From Dromaius novaehollandiae (taxonomy: Eukaryota; Chordata; Aves; Casuariiformes; Dromaiidae), in NCBI RefSeq assembly GCF_036370855.1, contig NC_088130.1, positions 61,542,941 to 61,606,940 of the forward strand: 64,000 bases of DNA, in the 5' to 3' direction. The notes below the pieces were generated by a model. That model was given only the letters and a program-made list of their open reading frames with translations. It ran no database searches and was not told the origin of the DNA. The translations under genes and the position numbers were made by a program. This document shows positions 21,601 to 36,600 of the stretch, one piece after another; positions within the stretch are counted from its first letter, which is position 1, and each line of letters begins with the position of its first letter.

Positions 21601-24600
21601 GTATGTATACTCATCTGCAGGAGGAATAAACAAAGCAGGTGAAAAACACTATTAGGACAGACAGCTGGAAGGCCTTGTTACCTCATTAAAATAAAACCTT
21701 GTATTAAATGCAGTTTTACCAAAATTGAACTGATGACTTGAGTAAACTGGAGATGCAGAAAACACACAAGTTACTCAAAGCTTACTGCTTAGAACTGGAA
21801 TGTCAGTCTCAACCTCTCCATCTGGTCTCACCAGCAGATCTGCAAACTGCTACTTTCTTTCATCTTCATTACACTGAAAGTTTCCTCTCCCCCCTCCTGA
21901 CAAACCCTCAAATCTCAAGCCCTTTGCTGATTTATTCTCAGTTTCATTTGGAGTCATCCCAGTGCCTCATCTTCACTGCTTGGGCGTTGTTTCCAAAACA
22001 ACCTGCAAGCTGCTTCAAATTCCCTCAGCTCCAAGAAATACTATGAACAAAAAGTACAAAGCTGAGAGCTGAAGAGTCACCCCCAAATATACCCATTAAG
22101 TTTCAGGTTAATTTTCCCCTCCTACCTTCAGTTGTTTCTGTAGCCAGTTTTTTATCCTTCCCACCAGTACCAGGAAAGGCCCTTTCCAAGATTCAGTTTT
22201 TGTACATACCGTTTTGGTAACATAACCATTTCCCACTCACCTCCTGCATGAGAATTTCTGGATTCAGAAACAGCATGTACAGTATGGATCTGCAATAATC
22301 TGCAGGTCTCAAAGTTCTCATTATTTATAGATCAAACTCCCATGTAGTTGAAACAGAGAAACATCATCCTTGGCTACCCGTTAGATTCTGTGTCAAATCC
22401 AAGACTCAAATCAGAAGATGGTCGAATAACTGACTTCAGGATTGCCCTTAGGCATAACAATGTAATCCTCCTGAGCATCCAGTAATTAAAGCAGATTACT
22501 ATCCTGTTTTCCAGCGAAGTTTGGAGAAGCTTTTGGCAATTTATGACTAAGCCATCAGAGTAGGCTAAGAGAAAAAAATAGTTTTTACTGTGACATCTGA
22601 AGCACACCCATTCCAGGCTGGACATTTAGCAGCAGCAACTTGTTAGAAAAGAGCCTTCCAAGCCCAGAATTTCCTCTGAAGCCATTGATCATAGAGAGGA
22701 AAAGTGGTGACATTCCAATTTTGACCTGGAACCAAAGGGAAGTGTGCTGAACATCTCAAGTGATAAGATGACACGGGTGTACCAACAGGAACATTTTTTA
22801 AACGCCTTCAGTCCTCATAAGAAACTATTCAACCAGCAGCCCTAACAGGCTGACACTTGGTTGGAACGTCCAAACGTTCAGTGGGGATTTGAGTGGCTGC
22901 CACTAAAAGCTTAAATCAAGCTTGATCCAAAATATGCCTTCAACTTCCAAGTACAGCTCTATGAAATTTGGTAATTTTGAACTTTTAGTACTGAGATTAG
23001 AAGCAATACTGTATCCAGATAATGAAAGGCCTGCTCTGACAACCTTCGCACCAGCACTACTTGGTAGCACAACAGCTCAATTCAACCAGGCTCCAGGATA
23101 AACTGTAGAGACCACTTGATACGTGAAAGCCCAGCAAGAAGCATAACTTAAATCTATTCACACTGCACACAGGGCAAAGATCCCTGAGAAAACATCAGAT
23201 AAATCAGTCGCAGAAACAGAACAGCCTCAGAGACACACTGGGCCCAAGCAACAGCGCAGGCTAGCCTGAGTGCTGCAGTACTAAAACAGAGCTGGGCCAC
23301 CATCAGCTCCTAAGCTAGTGCACCGGCAGAGCACTGTGCCATACCAAAACACACCAGCGTGCTCATGCTTTAAAACAGACATCCTCATTGCAGCACGTTC
23401 CCAGCACTCTGCTCTGTGCCGACTTTACCCTAAATCTCTCCAAACAGCCTGTACTAGGCATGCTTTCAGGCTGGGGAATGCTGCTTTCTAAAGAGCATTT
23501 ATATAAGATCATTCTCCTGCAAGGAGCTGCCCTGTCCTTGCACTGTGATCCAATCAGGGACTTACAGCACACAGCATTACATCCTCTGAACATGCCCCAA
23601 ACATACACTTAACACTTTGGCCACTCCAAATTGGCTAACAAACATTAAACCCAGAGGTACCTGTCCACCCTTTCTGAAGGGTGGCCAGGGTGAGCAAGAC
23701 TTCTGAAGATGGGCCACCACAAAGAGTCAAAGGCTCTCAGGGGCAGAAGGAGGAAATTCGAGGAAGCGTGACTCCAGCCTCGCCCAGACTTTCTACTGTG
23801 AGTGACCTGGGTCACCAAATCCTTTTGTTTGTAGACTGGCTGCTATAGGAAACTTTCCAGCTGTTACTTCTTGTTTCCATTACACAAGTTATCTGCAGAA
23901 TAAGCTCAAATTAAAGTGTACTTGAGTACAATGTATAGTTACTAATTGCCAAAGCATCACAGTAGGATAAGACCCCGCATTACAAGAACTCCCCCAAATT
24001 GCCAGTGCTCATGGTGCAGTGCTTCAGCTGGGACTGCCTGCTGTGCTTGCAGGCATCAGAAAGGCTCCATCCCTGCCAGAAAAAAAACCAGCACTTCCTA
24101 CAAAGTTTAGATTTAACTGTTCAGCCATGAAGCTGACATTTAACACAACTAGCCATTTTAGTAATGACTAGAGATAATCTAGTACCTTCAGTACCCTAAA
24201 TTTCAGAACTAGAACGTATTTGCACATGCCTGAAGAGAAACTCATTAGCTTGAAGAACCTTACCTCATAAATGTTGGGATGCCACATTTTGGTCAGGAAT
24301 CTGAAGGTAGGTGGTGAATATGGATAGTCAATAGGAAATTTAATGTGAGCCTGCAAAAAAATAGAATTATTTTAGTCATCATGAAACAGAAGGACAACAA
24401 GCTAACTTTAGAATGAAAAGTTGGAAAAAACAATTTCAATTAAGGCAATTAAGTAGTTTGTTTTATATACCAGTGCCCAAGTAGACCCTGCTTAACTCTA
24501 CAGCATTTTTTGTTAATAAAGCCGTAACTGAACAAAAAACAAGCAAATAAAAAAAGAAATCTTGCCCCCAAGACTGACCTGGGCTGGCAATGCTCAGAAA

Positions 24601-27600
24601 ACAAGCTAAAAGGTATTTATCATGTTCTAATTCAAGCAGTACTATCCATTAACTGGTTTTCAACAGTAAAAATAGATTTAAAGAGCTGGTACTCAAGATA
24701 TGAATGTTCCTTGCTGGGTTCAGAAGTAGGCTAAGAACATTTGCTGAGGTTAAAAGGCTTGTTTTACGCATGCCAGTGCAAAGACTTTAAATCACCTTTT
24801 TTGTGGAAGGAAAAAAAAAAGTTAAAGACTTGCTCAACTGAAACCTAAGAGTTTTTGCCTTTGTGTGAAAGTTTAACTAAACTGATGCAGCTACCTGGGA
24901 TCCCAATACTACATTTCTTGCCACAACAAACACTAAACAAGTCTGAATATTGTTTGGGTATGTTTAATAAGTCTCTGTAATTTGATGAACCAAATACTGA
25001 TGGGCTCTGACAGCAAACATTACCTTCCAGCACCCATGAGGTCAGCACACAGCTGTGGGACAAAATTCTCCAAGCTGAATCAGTTTTGCAAAGATTGCAG
25101 AGATCCCAGCACTGGGTATTAACTTTTCTGTACTACCCCGGGATCCACAACACTCAAAAAAGCCAGCCAGCAGGAAAAATGGCTGAATTGCAAATGATCT
25201 AGTATCAGAGACTCTGGAGGAAGGGGGAGGACTCGCACACTGCTCTCCATACTCTGAAGCCCAAGTCCTTCCCTTGGCACTGTTCAACATGCCAAGAGTC
25301 CCAACCACCAGTCCAACGGGTATTCTCCATGAAGCATCTTCTGCCCGCTGTACTACAGCTGCGCTTGTGTGCGACAGGGAATGCGAAACAGATCCAAAGA
25401 AGCCAAGTCACACACAGCAAGAACAGAGCCCCTGGTCACCCCCTTCCACCTGAGCGACTAACCACTCAACTCAAAAAGGCCTGCCACTGGCCCCATTCAA
25501 TAGGGCCTCCAACTATGGGACATTTTGATCGGAAATCACAGATGTGTAAGCAGGCAGGCAAACAAACTGGCTTATTGACCTACTAAGGACCTGGCTACAG
25601 TTCCACTTACAGACTGGCATACACCTTGGCATTGTAATCTAAGTTGTATTTCGTTTGAGTGCCAGGTAGCCAAGAACAGAAGGTCTTCTGTTCAACTTTA
25701 AGGGCGGCGCAGTAGCTGACATGTCCAAGTTCTTCACATATCTGCTTGTGATACTGCCTGTACATGAGTATGCCATAGAAGCGCAGCAGCATCAAGTCCT
25801 TACACCACGGTAATTTGCCATGGCACATTCACAACCAAGAGATTCATGACCTGCTTTAACCATCTTAGCCCACACTGTAAGGTCAGCTACGCGAATTGCA
25901 CTACTCCAAGGCAAACGCCTGTTATCGTCAGACTATAGAGAGGAAAAAAAAGAAAAAGCAGCTGTTGTAGCAAGGAAGCGCTTGGCTCTGGAAAACGCTA
26001 CCCTGGACCGGGAGCAGAGTAAAGATTTACCAAGCGTAAGGCAAGCTTATGTCAGCTCAAATGCCTGCATCGTGTAGCTGCAAACTTCTCTAGACCACTG
26101 GGGTTTTCCCAAGAAAGTCCGTTCTCGTGCTTACATGCTTAAGTTTCATCAGATCCAAGGCATAAAACAGCCTAAGGAATGAGATTAAAAGTGCAAGAGA
26201 CAAAACTCAGGACTGAGCTAGTTACAAGATTTCTTGGCAGAACCTATATGCATGTCTTTATCTATACGCAGGTTTAGTTTCCAGGTCACTCTAAAGAATA
26301 ATATTGACAGCAGGGTTTCAGCGTTACTGTGTTTAAATCACACATGCATGGTCAAAGGGATGAGGGAGCAGCTCTCATTCCTCAGTAATCCTCTGCTCTC
26401 AAACCAGTCTAACCCTGATGGCATCATTCCAGGAAGACCACGGCACAGCGCTGAGCCTGGAGCACCATTTACGGTCTCTATGCTTCTCCTACTAGCACTG
26501 AACATGAGTCATGCAGAGCTTGTAGACCCTAGGGAGTGTCTCAAACCTCTAAACCCTATTTTGCAGCCACAGCTCTGCAGCAGAAAAGGGCTATTTGACT
26601 GAGAATTAAACAAAGCTGGTATTTTGCCATGTAAAGGATACCTCCTGAGCTCTTGTGCCAGAAAATGTGACCAGAAAGAAATTAGAGAAACCTTTTCTTC
26701 CCACGTGGAGGCATTTGAGATCTAAACTTGCCTGTAACCAGTTGCATGTCTAGAGGAATCATAGATCATATTATTTGTGAATGAGCCACTTTGAGACGCT
26801 CTACTGGAGCATAAAGCAAAGGAAGCAGCTTCCAAACAAGGCCTGACTTCACAGAGCAACAAGCCACAGAATTAGGAAAGCCCAGATCAGAAGCAGGGAG
26901 TTTTTACAGGCACTCTCGGGTCCCCACAGCTGAGATCATTCAGAATTTGAAAAGCGAAACCAAAGACTTTTCCCCCAGGCATTACAAACAGAGTATTACT
27001 CAGCATCTCTCTCTTGTAACAGACATCATCCCCTAAAACAATCTTGCACTCACTGAATGCTGTGCAAGTTTCTGAATGGGTTAAGCAAGCCAGGAGTTTC
27101 AGAGACGAGCTGCAAGTCAGCTTAAAAGGCTGCACTAACAGCCACAGTTAGAAGTCTCCCCTCTCACCCCTAAAAGCCCAATTCTAAAAATAGTAAGGGA
27201 CAAAAAAAAAGCCTGGATTAGGCAATAAGCTTATTGTTGAAAATAAAGCAGTAGCTCACAGACAGGCTTTCCCCCTACAATTTCCCTGATCTAAGGCAAA
27301 ACCACCACCTCAACCGCTTACCACCTCTAAGGTTCAGCCAGGCAATCCTAGGTACTACAGTGTGGCATAGTTTTAGGGTAGCTTGTTGTTAGTCTGGTTA
27401 AAACCAGACAAACGAATTTCGGATGCAAATCAAAAAAAAAAAAAAAAAAAATCTACTGCCTGCAAGGACCCAACCATTACTGTATTTACAGTGTGTTTGA
27501 TTCCTCCAGCTTATGTTAAGCCAAACAGAAATAGTCCTATTTCAGTGCCCTGATTTCAGCTGCCTTCTCACCATAGCTCCTTTTGACACCATAGCGTGTA

Positions 27601-30600
27601 GTCTGCGGGAGGAAAAGTGGAGGCCACAATTATCAGTACATCCCCCCTTGTCCAGTTTAGGGCTAGTCACACTCCTAGTCTCTGGAAATGAACCCCCCCC
27701 CCCCAAACTTCACTCAATAGAACAGATGGGCAGAAGATTCAGCCCTTTGCAAGCGTTCAATATTACATGCAGACAGCTACAACCTCTAAATTACTGAGGC
27801 CACAATACATATTAAAAACATTGATAACAGTATGGCCTCTTCATGGCTGACTACTACTTATTTTATCACCTTGGTCCTTGATGCTGTCATTAGCGATTGC
27901 ATTTCAAGTGTGTTTTTCAGCTTTGCTTAAGTTTTCCTCGCAGTCTCCCCATACCACTAGTCAGATAAGGCAAAGCCACAGTGAAAACTACATATACATT
28001 CAGAAAATAAAATCTTACTAGATGCCATGTGACACGACTAAGACCTAAAAAAGTAAGCCTAATGCTTCTACCAACTGCTGAATTAAGCCCTGGTAGCCAG
28101 TCACAATAACTAACTACTATTGCGACTTCATGTTCCTAGAATTACTACCAGGTACTTGAATCAACATTTAGATATAATCATCATCTCCCTCTCAGTGGGG
28201 AGACAAACACAAGCAGTATTCCTAACTTCAGCTGTCCAGAAATTCAGCATTTATTCCAGCCTAGCTGTATATGCCACATCTGTAGCCTGATGGGAAACAG
28301 GCCTTCTGACACCAACTTATTCCACTTTTTCCTCACTCTGACAAAGCTTAGATATCTAGCTAAGCTACAAGTGTTGAAACCAACCTATCTGCCCATTGCA
28401 GAAAGGCAAGGTGAGGGGAGAAGGAGAGGAGGGGGTGCATACATTCCCTGGAAAGCCACCAGCATTACAACTGACCTGATTTGGGGACATCAGGAACACC
28501 TTCTGTAGTTTCCACCAGAAACCACAGATGGTGACATTGCTGTTTAAAGACCATTTTTTATAAAAAACCTCACAACCATAATATGAACACACAACACCAG
28601 TGAAACTAAGAATCTTTTGAAAACTAAAGTTCAGGCACAAAAGCAGGGTTTGCAGTTATAAAATATACCGTAGTGTTTTGTAATCATCTGCTACAGCCAA
28701 ACCATAGACGAGCTCTTCCTGACTCCGTGACCAGGTGTCACCAAGGTCTTCATCCACTCTGCCCAGATAAGAGTTACAGCATTTGCAAACAGCACAAGGC
28801 CTCCTCATTTTCCTTTGTAACATGCATAACCAGGCTCCTTGCTATGCACATCACCACTTTCTGTACCTGCATTCCTCCTGCCAGCGTGTTGCTAACTATA
28901 CCGTACATTTAACATGCAAGAAAGCCAACAAGCCAACGGCTACAGACCACTACTGGGTTAAGTGTTAAAAAAAAAAAAAAAAAAAAAATCTAATCTGACA
29001 GAATACCCCTTATTGCTGCTAGCACATCATGCATTTATACAATTCATCTAATGGATTTTCCTCTTCCACATTAAGCCTGGATTACCGAATGCAGTATTAA
29101 ATACTATGTGCCAGAAAACACAGTTAGTAGAGGTCAGCAGTAAGTATTAACAGCCTGTTCCGCACATCAACAGGGTTTAAAGCACCTTGATACTGTTCAA
29201 CTTCAGAACCTGTAAAGCAGTATTAAGTCAGCCACATTAAATTGTCAATTATTTGACAAAGTGAAAATGAATGTAGGACTAATGTTGCCATTTAAGCTCC
29301 AGATATTATGACCCAGGATCTGAGCAATTTCTTGCAATAGCGCTGTGCACTATCTGGTAATTTAGACCTAGCTTTGGCTTCATTATCTAGAAACACTGTA
29401 TCAACATTTATTGACATCCCCTGTGCTTTTTAAAGAGTTAGAACCACGCCTTTCATCTGAGTTAGAACATGAGCAGCCAAGTGAATTAAGTCTTGTGAAT
29501 CCTGAAAAATCCCTTGTTGCTGCAGATGGCCATATTAACATCAACAGCAGCAAACATCTTATGTTCTGTATTACCTAAACGGTTTCATAAGCAATTTAAA
29601 TCACCAAGATCCGAATGTGAAAACTGAAATAGATCTCAAAAGAGGCTGTTAAGCCGCAAAAAAGAGGAAAATAGAGCTGCAAGTCAGTAGACCGAAGATG
29701 AATCATGAAGTGAGGTTAACTTACAAAAATCAGAAACTGCTTTGACAGGCGGAAGAGCCCATTTTTGTTTCACATTAAGTCATATCCTGTATATACTCCC
29801 CAATTTAGTTATCTGGGGAGGGTATTACTAAAAGCTATTATTTTCAAAGGATGACTACTTGGTTATAAACTAGGCTACCTTTTACCAAAACTTCTTTTAG
29901 CAAAGAAGTTTTACTGTTACATCTCTGTAATTAGATGTTGTTCATATAGGTTGGACTGTTGGCTATGAAGATCAAAATTACAGTTACAGCTTTAAATAAA
30001 GGGCTTTGCCGCTTAGACCTGACATCAGAAGGACAAACAGGAGTGAGAAAAAAAAAAAAAAAAAAAAAAAAAACCCTCACTACAGCCTCGCTGTTAAGCC
30101 AGTTTACATGCAAGCCCCTGGGATCGCATACATTCACACTCCTGTTGCCTGGGCCATCTCTCAAGGGTGCTGAGTAAGTAAAATTGCTCTGAACAGTGGA
30201 GTTAGTGACAACACGGAGTGCCTGGAAACCAAGCCATTTTCTTCTAACAATACTAAAAAAAGCCTTTAAAAAGAAGTCTTTCATATCCTAGAAGTTCAGT
30301 CTAGAAATTTTTGCCTGCATGACGATAACTGTCCATGGCAGCCATTACTCATTTCGAGATCGAGTTAGCCTACACAAGTCAGCTGTGTTTAGGATCTTAA
30401 GCAGTTTAGCAGTTAGATAATATATTCGCTTGCAGGGAGTTTTACCGCAGGGACAGTCCATGGTAGTGCCCAGCTAATTATGCCGTTCAGCCTGAACCAT
30501 GAGATAGCCACCGTTGCGCTAGTGAAAGAGCCCTCATTGTCAGGGCTCTCAAACCAGGGAACATCCAGCTTCAGACAGAGCAGCTGTTAATGCCCGCGCT

Positions 30601-33600
30601 TTGATAGCTTGCTGGGGAGCTGTTCAAAAAGCCGGGGACAGGCTGAAAGCAGAATAATGAGTTTCCCTTGGCAACAGGCCACCTGCACACTTTGGAAGCT
30701 CTTCCCCTTCCCGGCCGCACCGCTGAGCGCTCCTCCCCGGGACGGGGAGGGCAGGTGCCCAGCTCCACCTGCACACAAGTCAGGGCTGCAGTGCCCCTTC
30801 TTTGGGGCAGAGAGGTTTTTCCTAACACAGCAATATGTCCCAGGCTAGTAATGGCAAAGCAAGGGTCTGTTTCCAGATTGGGATGGACTGGCAAACAGGT
30901 CATGTGGACACAGCAGACAGTGGCAGTACTTTGAAAAATTATTCCAAAACTGTTGGTCACTGCCCCCAGAGTTTAACCAAATGGACAGGTTACAGGGGCA
31001 CTTACCTATGCTAGCCTAAGGACAGCCAGGTTCACTTCCATTACTTTTATTGTCAATTTGACTTTACACAGTGCTACAAAAACCACTATCATTACAGCAG
31101 CTGCAGGAGGGGTAGCACCCAGCAAAAAAAATTCAAGAGTTGGAAATGGTGACATCCTGAGCCATCACAGCATTTCTTCGATAGCCTGTTCGTTTTTACT
31201 GTTTTTGCATTTTTCTGCCATCTCATCACAGAAAAGGCAACTACCAGCAACTACGTATGGCATAAAACCAAACAGAACTACTTTGGTCCTCTTCTGGAGT
31301 GCAAGCTTTGCTAAACCTCAAACCATAGGAGTTGAGTGCTAAAGCAATTCCAGAGTCTCATATGAAAAAGCTGATGTCATACTCAGGTTTCTATATTTTC
31401 CTAGAAATGTCCATGCTAAAGTATCACTAATTTCTGCCTCGAATTCAACCTGAACTCCAGGATCAGACTTGACCTAAAGAACAAAAAACTGTACTGAAAT
31501 GATTAAAGATTTTGACAAGCCAGATAAAAAGATTTGTGATCGCCAATTGCTTCAAGCAGAGATCGGGCTCCTGGGTTGGATGATTCCTGATTACCCACAG
31601 ACTCAGTGTTTATATGCGAGTTGTATGGCTTGAAATCAGGTTCCTGAGTTTGTGCTCTGCAGAAGTCAGGCTATAGTCTGTGTGACTATTTTCTGGGCAG
31701 AAACAGATGAATCGATTCTTATTTGCATTTGTACAAACATACCAACTTCCAAATTCAGACAGAATAGAAAGTATAACTCCCAGCACATGAAAACGAAGTC
31801 TCTCTGTAGTGCTTAATCCTTCCCAAAGGACCTAAAGATACTTGGCGATGTTGTACCTAAAACTTACTCCAGGCTTTACATCTCCTCCCAAGTCTCTGCT
31901 TTAAAGGAGAACCTGGCATTTGAAATATAGCAAGATATTGGTACGGGCACTGGCAAAGCTCTGCAGTGCTAGCGCAGCTGTCCTGAAAGAAATGTTGTGT
32001 GTCCATTTCAGCAACATGTTTCTCCAGCTCTTTCTATTTGCAAAACTGACATGGCTTTGCTGGAGCAGTGGCTTTGCTGGAGTCTTTGAGGCTGCTTATT
32101 CAAAATATCATACTACATTACCAGTATCTCTGGCAGCATATGTGGAAGTCCTCCAGTTAAATGTATGTGCCTGATATTCTGGGTATCTGCCTCACTTGCC
32201 AGGCTCCAGAGTCCCAGAAGATTATGTCATTTATTAGGAACTGCATTAGCTTGTGACATATTAAACATCCTATTCAATCTCAGGAACATGTTTTGAGCTT
32301 TTATGATCTAGGTAAGTAAATAAGTAAAATTTCTTTACACAGACTTACCCCACAGGCATGCCTATGGAACAGTTGAAGAGGAGACAGTATGATATAGCTT
32401 TTCAAACTCATACTTTTCTTTTTTTCCCCCTCTATAGTTCACTTATCTCAAATTCAGATGATCACCAGCAAAGCATACACAAGCTTCACAGAATTCTGTA
32501 GTGGTCTGGACAGAGTTTTAATGAACTTGACTTTGACAGTTTGCATATTCACTAAAATGCTGCAGATTGCTTTATTCTTGAGTAAAATAGGCCACACAGT
32601 TTATATCTGCGGCGTGAAAAGATGTCCAAACTAGCTTGATACAGAAGCACCCTTTCCTTCAGCCTGTTTAACTATTTTTAGACAACTCTTTAAACAACAC
32701 ACCAGCCTAACCATTCATGAGTCAGTCAATGACTAATTGCCTTGATTCTCTTCCTATGCAATCCAGGCTCTATGCAAGAGCAAAGCTTTCCCCAAGGGAC
32801 AGCCAATCACACGTTCTGCGAAAAAACACAGGGCCAGTCTCGATGCAGTCACCTCTTTCATAAGCAGCAAGGGGAAAGAAGTATTTATAGCATAGCAAGT
32901 GTAAACCAAAGCACTGTGCTGCAGTGTTACACAACTCGGCATTTCTCATCCGGGCAAGCAGCAGTTCTTCGGATGAGACTTCTCAAGCTGGCATAGCAGG
33001 TTTGGTTTAAATGAAAGGTAGGTGCCGTCATTCAGTTTCTGGGAACCTAGGAGCTGCAGTCTCCAAGAAGCTTCCGTGCTGAATGTCACACAAAGCCAAC
33101 TAAGCACCGATGCAGCCATGCTGCTTGTGCGTCAGCTACCGTGCTGCCGGTTGTGAACGCTCCTGTTCGGAGCTGCTCACAGGCAGCAAGTCCAGGCAAA
33201 GGCACTTAACACCTACTTGGCAGCAGCAATCAAGTCTGCTGTGCTGTCTCACTTGCTACCCAAAGAGCTAGATACACTCTCTCCTAGAGTGGAGACATAA
33301 TCAGGATCATAGTAGTCTAGATTTATAATACTATACTAATACAACTGTATTACACACTGCCCTAGCGTACAACCTGACTGCAAAGTGTGCCTACATAACC
33401 CTGCACGAACCAGGGATGTCAGATACACTTATGCAGAGTGCATCCCTAGTGCCTCCTAGTTAGCTGCAGGAACTAGTATCACAACATAAGCTTTTTACTA
33501 GAGAGAAGCCTATACTTGAGACATAAAAGTGCATTTTCTTATTATTACATAATGGTGTGCCAGTCAGCTCCATTACCATAGGCTGCTTCAAACAGATCAA

Positions 33601-36600
33601 GTTTAAAGTTAAGCTAAAATAAGTATATCAGCCGATACATACCCATCTTGGCTCCTCAGATTGTTTCTACAGTAAGGTGAGATTTTTGGGGTTTTTTTTT
33701 GTTTGTTTTTTTGTTTTTTTGTTTTTTTTTTTTTTGTTAGTGAGCAGTCACATTCAAGAGGAATTCAGCATTGTGTCATTCTCTACCTCTTTTCACCCCG
33801 TCATGTGCTTTAGATGATTTGGAGCGCTGCGCGTGACGATCAGTGCAGCTTTATTCATAAGAGACGACTCAGTTCCCAGCAAACTGCACTGCAAGGGATG
33901 AGAATCAATGAAAGACGAACCCCAGCTCAGGTTTACTTTTTCCTGAAACCAGCTTAACATAATCAAAATGCTAGCCTCTCAATGTGAGCTTTGGCATGCT
34001 ATGGAGAGGGAGAGCAGTTGGCATTCGATGTGCAAGTTTTAAATTTATTTCCAAACATGAACATCAAAAGTCAAAAGCAAAATACTACAAGGGCAGATCA
34101 CTGAAGGCTGCCTAGCACGAAGCTGCCATGTTTCACCCTACAAAGCATTCAAACCTCACAATACAGGCAAAGGTGACAGCAGCAGCTAGCCAGAATATGT
34201 CACAGCATCAGCTCCTACAGATCTACATTAACCATATTAAAGTGGACAGAAGATTACTTCATACACTGAGCGTCTCCTTTAACAAACACAGATCATTAGA
34301 CAGTACCGTTGCTGTAGTCACATGGACATGAAATTCAACTGCTCTGGCCTTTGGTGGCTCCAGAATACTACTGGGTTTTGAATCACATCTCTGGTCGCTT
34401 TGTGCTAGTCACTAATAGATCTTACCCTCAGAGTGTGGGGGTAAGGAAGTGAGTACAGAACACAGCACTTGCAGTCCCCAGCTTCTGCAGATCACTAAGT
34501 CACCTCCCTGCTATAGAAAAAAAATGGTCATGCTCCACTTAAAAGCTAGTTACAAGTGACCACACCAAAAACTGTCCAAAATGATTGTTTTATACCATCA
34601 TTAACATGCGGATGCTTAAAGAAAAAAAAATCCCCTCCCCACTGTCTCCCCCGCAAAAACACACACGTCTTTTAGGCCAGAAAGATACACGAGAGAAAGT
34701 ACAACACCGAAGCAAGAGAAAGCTAGCATTGATACTGCTACCTATATTCCAGCAAGTTACCATGTAAATGACTAAGATGACATTTAGATAAAGCTAGTAT
34801 TCTCAATTTGCTCAAATATCTCCTGAAAGCTGAAAAAGCCAGCAAAAGGATGCAAAGCAGATTGATTCATCTGCAGTACAGCATAGAGACCTAAGGTGTC
34901 CTTTAAATTTCCGATGAAAGCAGAGCAGGTACAACGCAGCTGAGCTCTGTACAAGCACGAACATCCCTGGAACACAAGCATTAGCCAGATCAGCTGGAAA
35001 TATTTGCATTGAATTTGAAGATAAACCTAGTTATAGTAGCAGTCAGGAAGAATCACTTCAGAACACTGCAGGTCAAGAGGATTTCAAGGTCAAAACAGAA
35101 AGTTTTAATCGGATAGATTTAAGATGAGAATCCAAGCAAAAGATCTGGCTGTTTGGACGGAGAGAGTGAGATCTTTTAAGAAAGAGTCAGAGGAAGCTTG
35201 TAAAACTGCATAGAAGTGACCCTTCTGGTGTCCACCTTCCGGTGAATTTTGGAGAGTTTACTTCTCAATTTCACCCTTCTCTTTTAAGGTCTTAAAGCTT
35301 AAGAACACCAATTAAAAGATTAGAGCAACAGATAATGGGAAAAAACCTCCCCGTTGGTTGCACTGTGCATGACAGTAGCCAGAGAGCACCTCCCAGTTCA
35401 GAAGCCTCCACAGAAGCAAGTCATGCCACTTTTCTGCAAAGGCTCCAGAGAGAAGGTTACACCCGCACATCTGGAAAAACCTAAGACCTGAGCACAGGAC
35501 TTGTTGGCTCACGTGCAAAATAAACTGAGGCTATCAAAAACCAGGAATGGCAGAGAACAGAACAGAATATTCAGATTTATTGGTATGCTAGCCATAGTCA
35601 CGTGCTTATATTCTTTTCAGTACATAAGACTCATTTTTGAAAACCTACTGTCTTAATTATGTTAGGCTGTTTGATCAGCACCTGTAACTTAGAAACACTG
35701 CACTTGACATGAGATGCCTACACACCGTGAGGTTACAACGCATTCATAATCAGCTCGCAGCACAAGTTGGCAGTATTTTGAGAACACAAGCATGAGAACA
35801 GCCCCGTCATGGGAAACCTACCCCAGGCATGAAGGGCAAGTGTCTGAACTCTAGAGTAATCTGCATCAGTAAACAGAGCCTTATCTAGGCTGAGAAAAGA
35901 TATGCTGATGTTAGAAGGAAGTGACTTATGCACATTCAACATTATAGATATTTTCATGCTAGCTTTTTTCCCAGTTAATAGCAAGCAATGCTATAAGGTT
36001 CTATTCAGCATCACTTCAGAGTACCTCAGTAGTCAGTGATCAGTAACTACTTCAAATTGATGATCCAAATTCAACCATACCACCAAGAGTATGACTGATT
36101 ATTTTTTAATAAAACTTAATTCATTGCTTGTAAAGAGGTGCTAAACAGATCCAGGCATCCGCATTGTATTTAAAGCAGTAGATAGTTCCTCGTACAAAAA
36201 CATATCCAAAGCATGACTTGGAGGAGCCTCTAGTGGTGATAAAGTAGATGTGATTATGAATTAACAGATACTCAAATATAAGCTAACAATCTTGCTGGTA
36301 TTCACACTAGCCTACAGATGCATTACTTCTAGTCATATTACCATCCAGCAGCATCTAAAAGCCACATACAAATACTTAGTGCCAACCAGGATCCATTAAA
36401 CGGTGTGAGCAGTTATGTTGCCTTGAATCAGTAAGGAAGCAAACCAACCTGCTTCTTTTGCTCTTCAGAGTCTAGACAGCAGTTGGTTTTTAATCTGAAT
36501 AAAGAATTTTGAACGTTTCCTAGAACACGGAACAGTGTTCATACCTGATTTATATCCCAAGGTATATATTGATAGGTAGATGACTATTTTTGAATAAACG

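Noticed and set aside
26234..26602. 122-codon open frame on the plus strand in intron 1
   Set aside because: No recognisable domain. Its length is expected by chance somewhere in 39 kb of intron.
29931..30960. Open frames of 117 and 129 codons on the minus strand
   Set aside because: The first owes part of its length to the A26/T26 tract, read as Phe. Neither resembles a known family.
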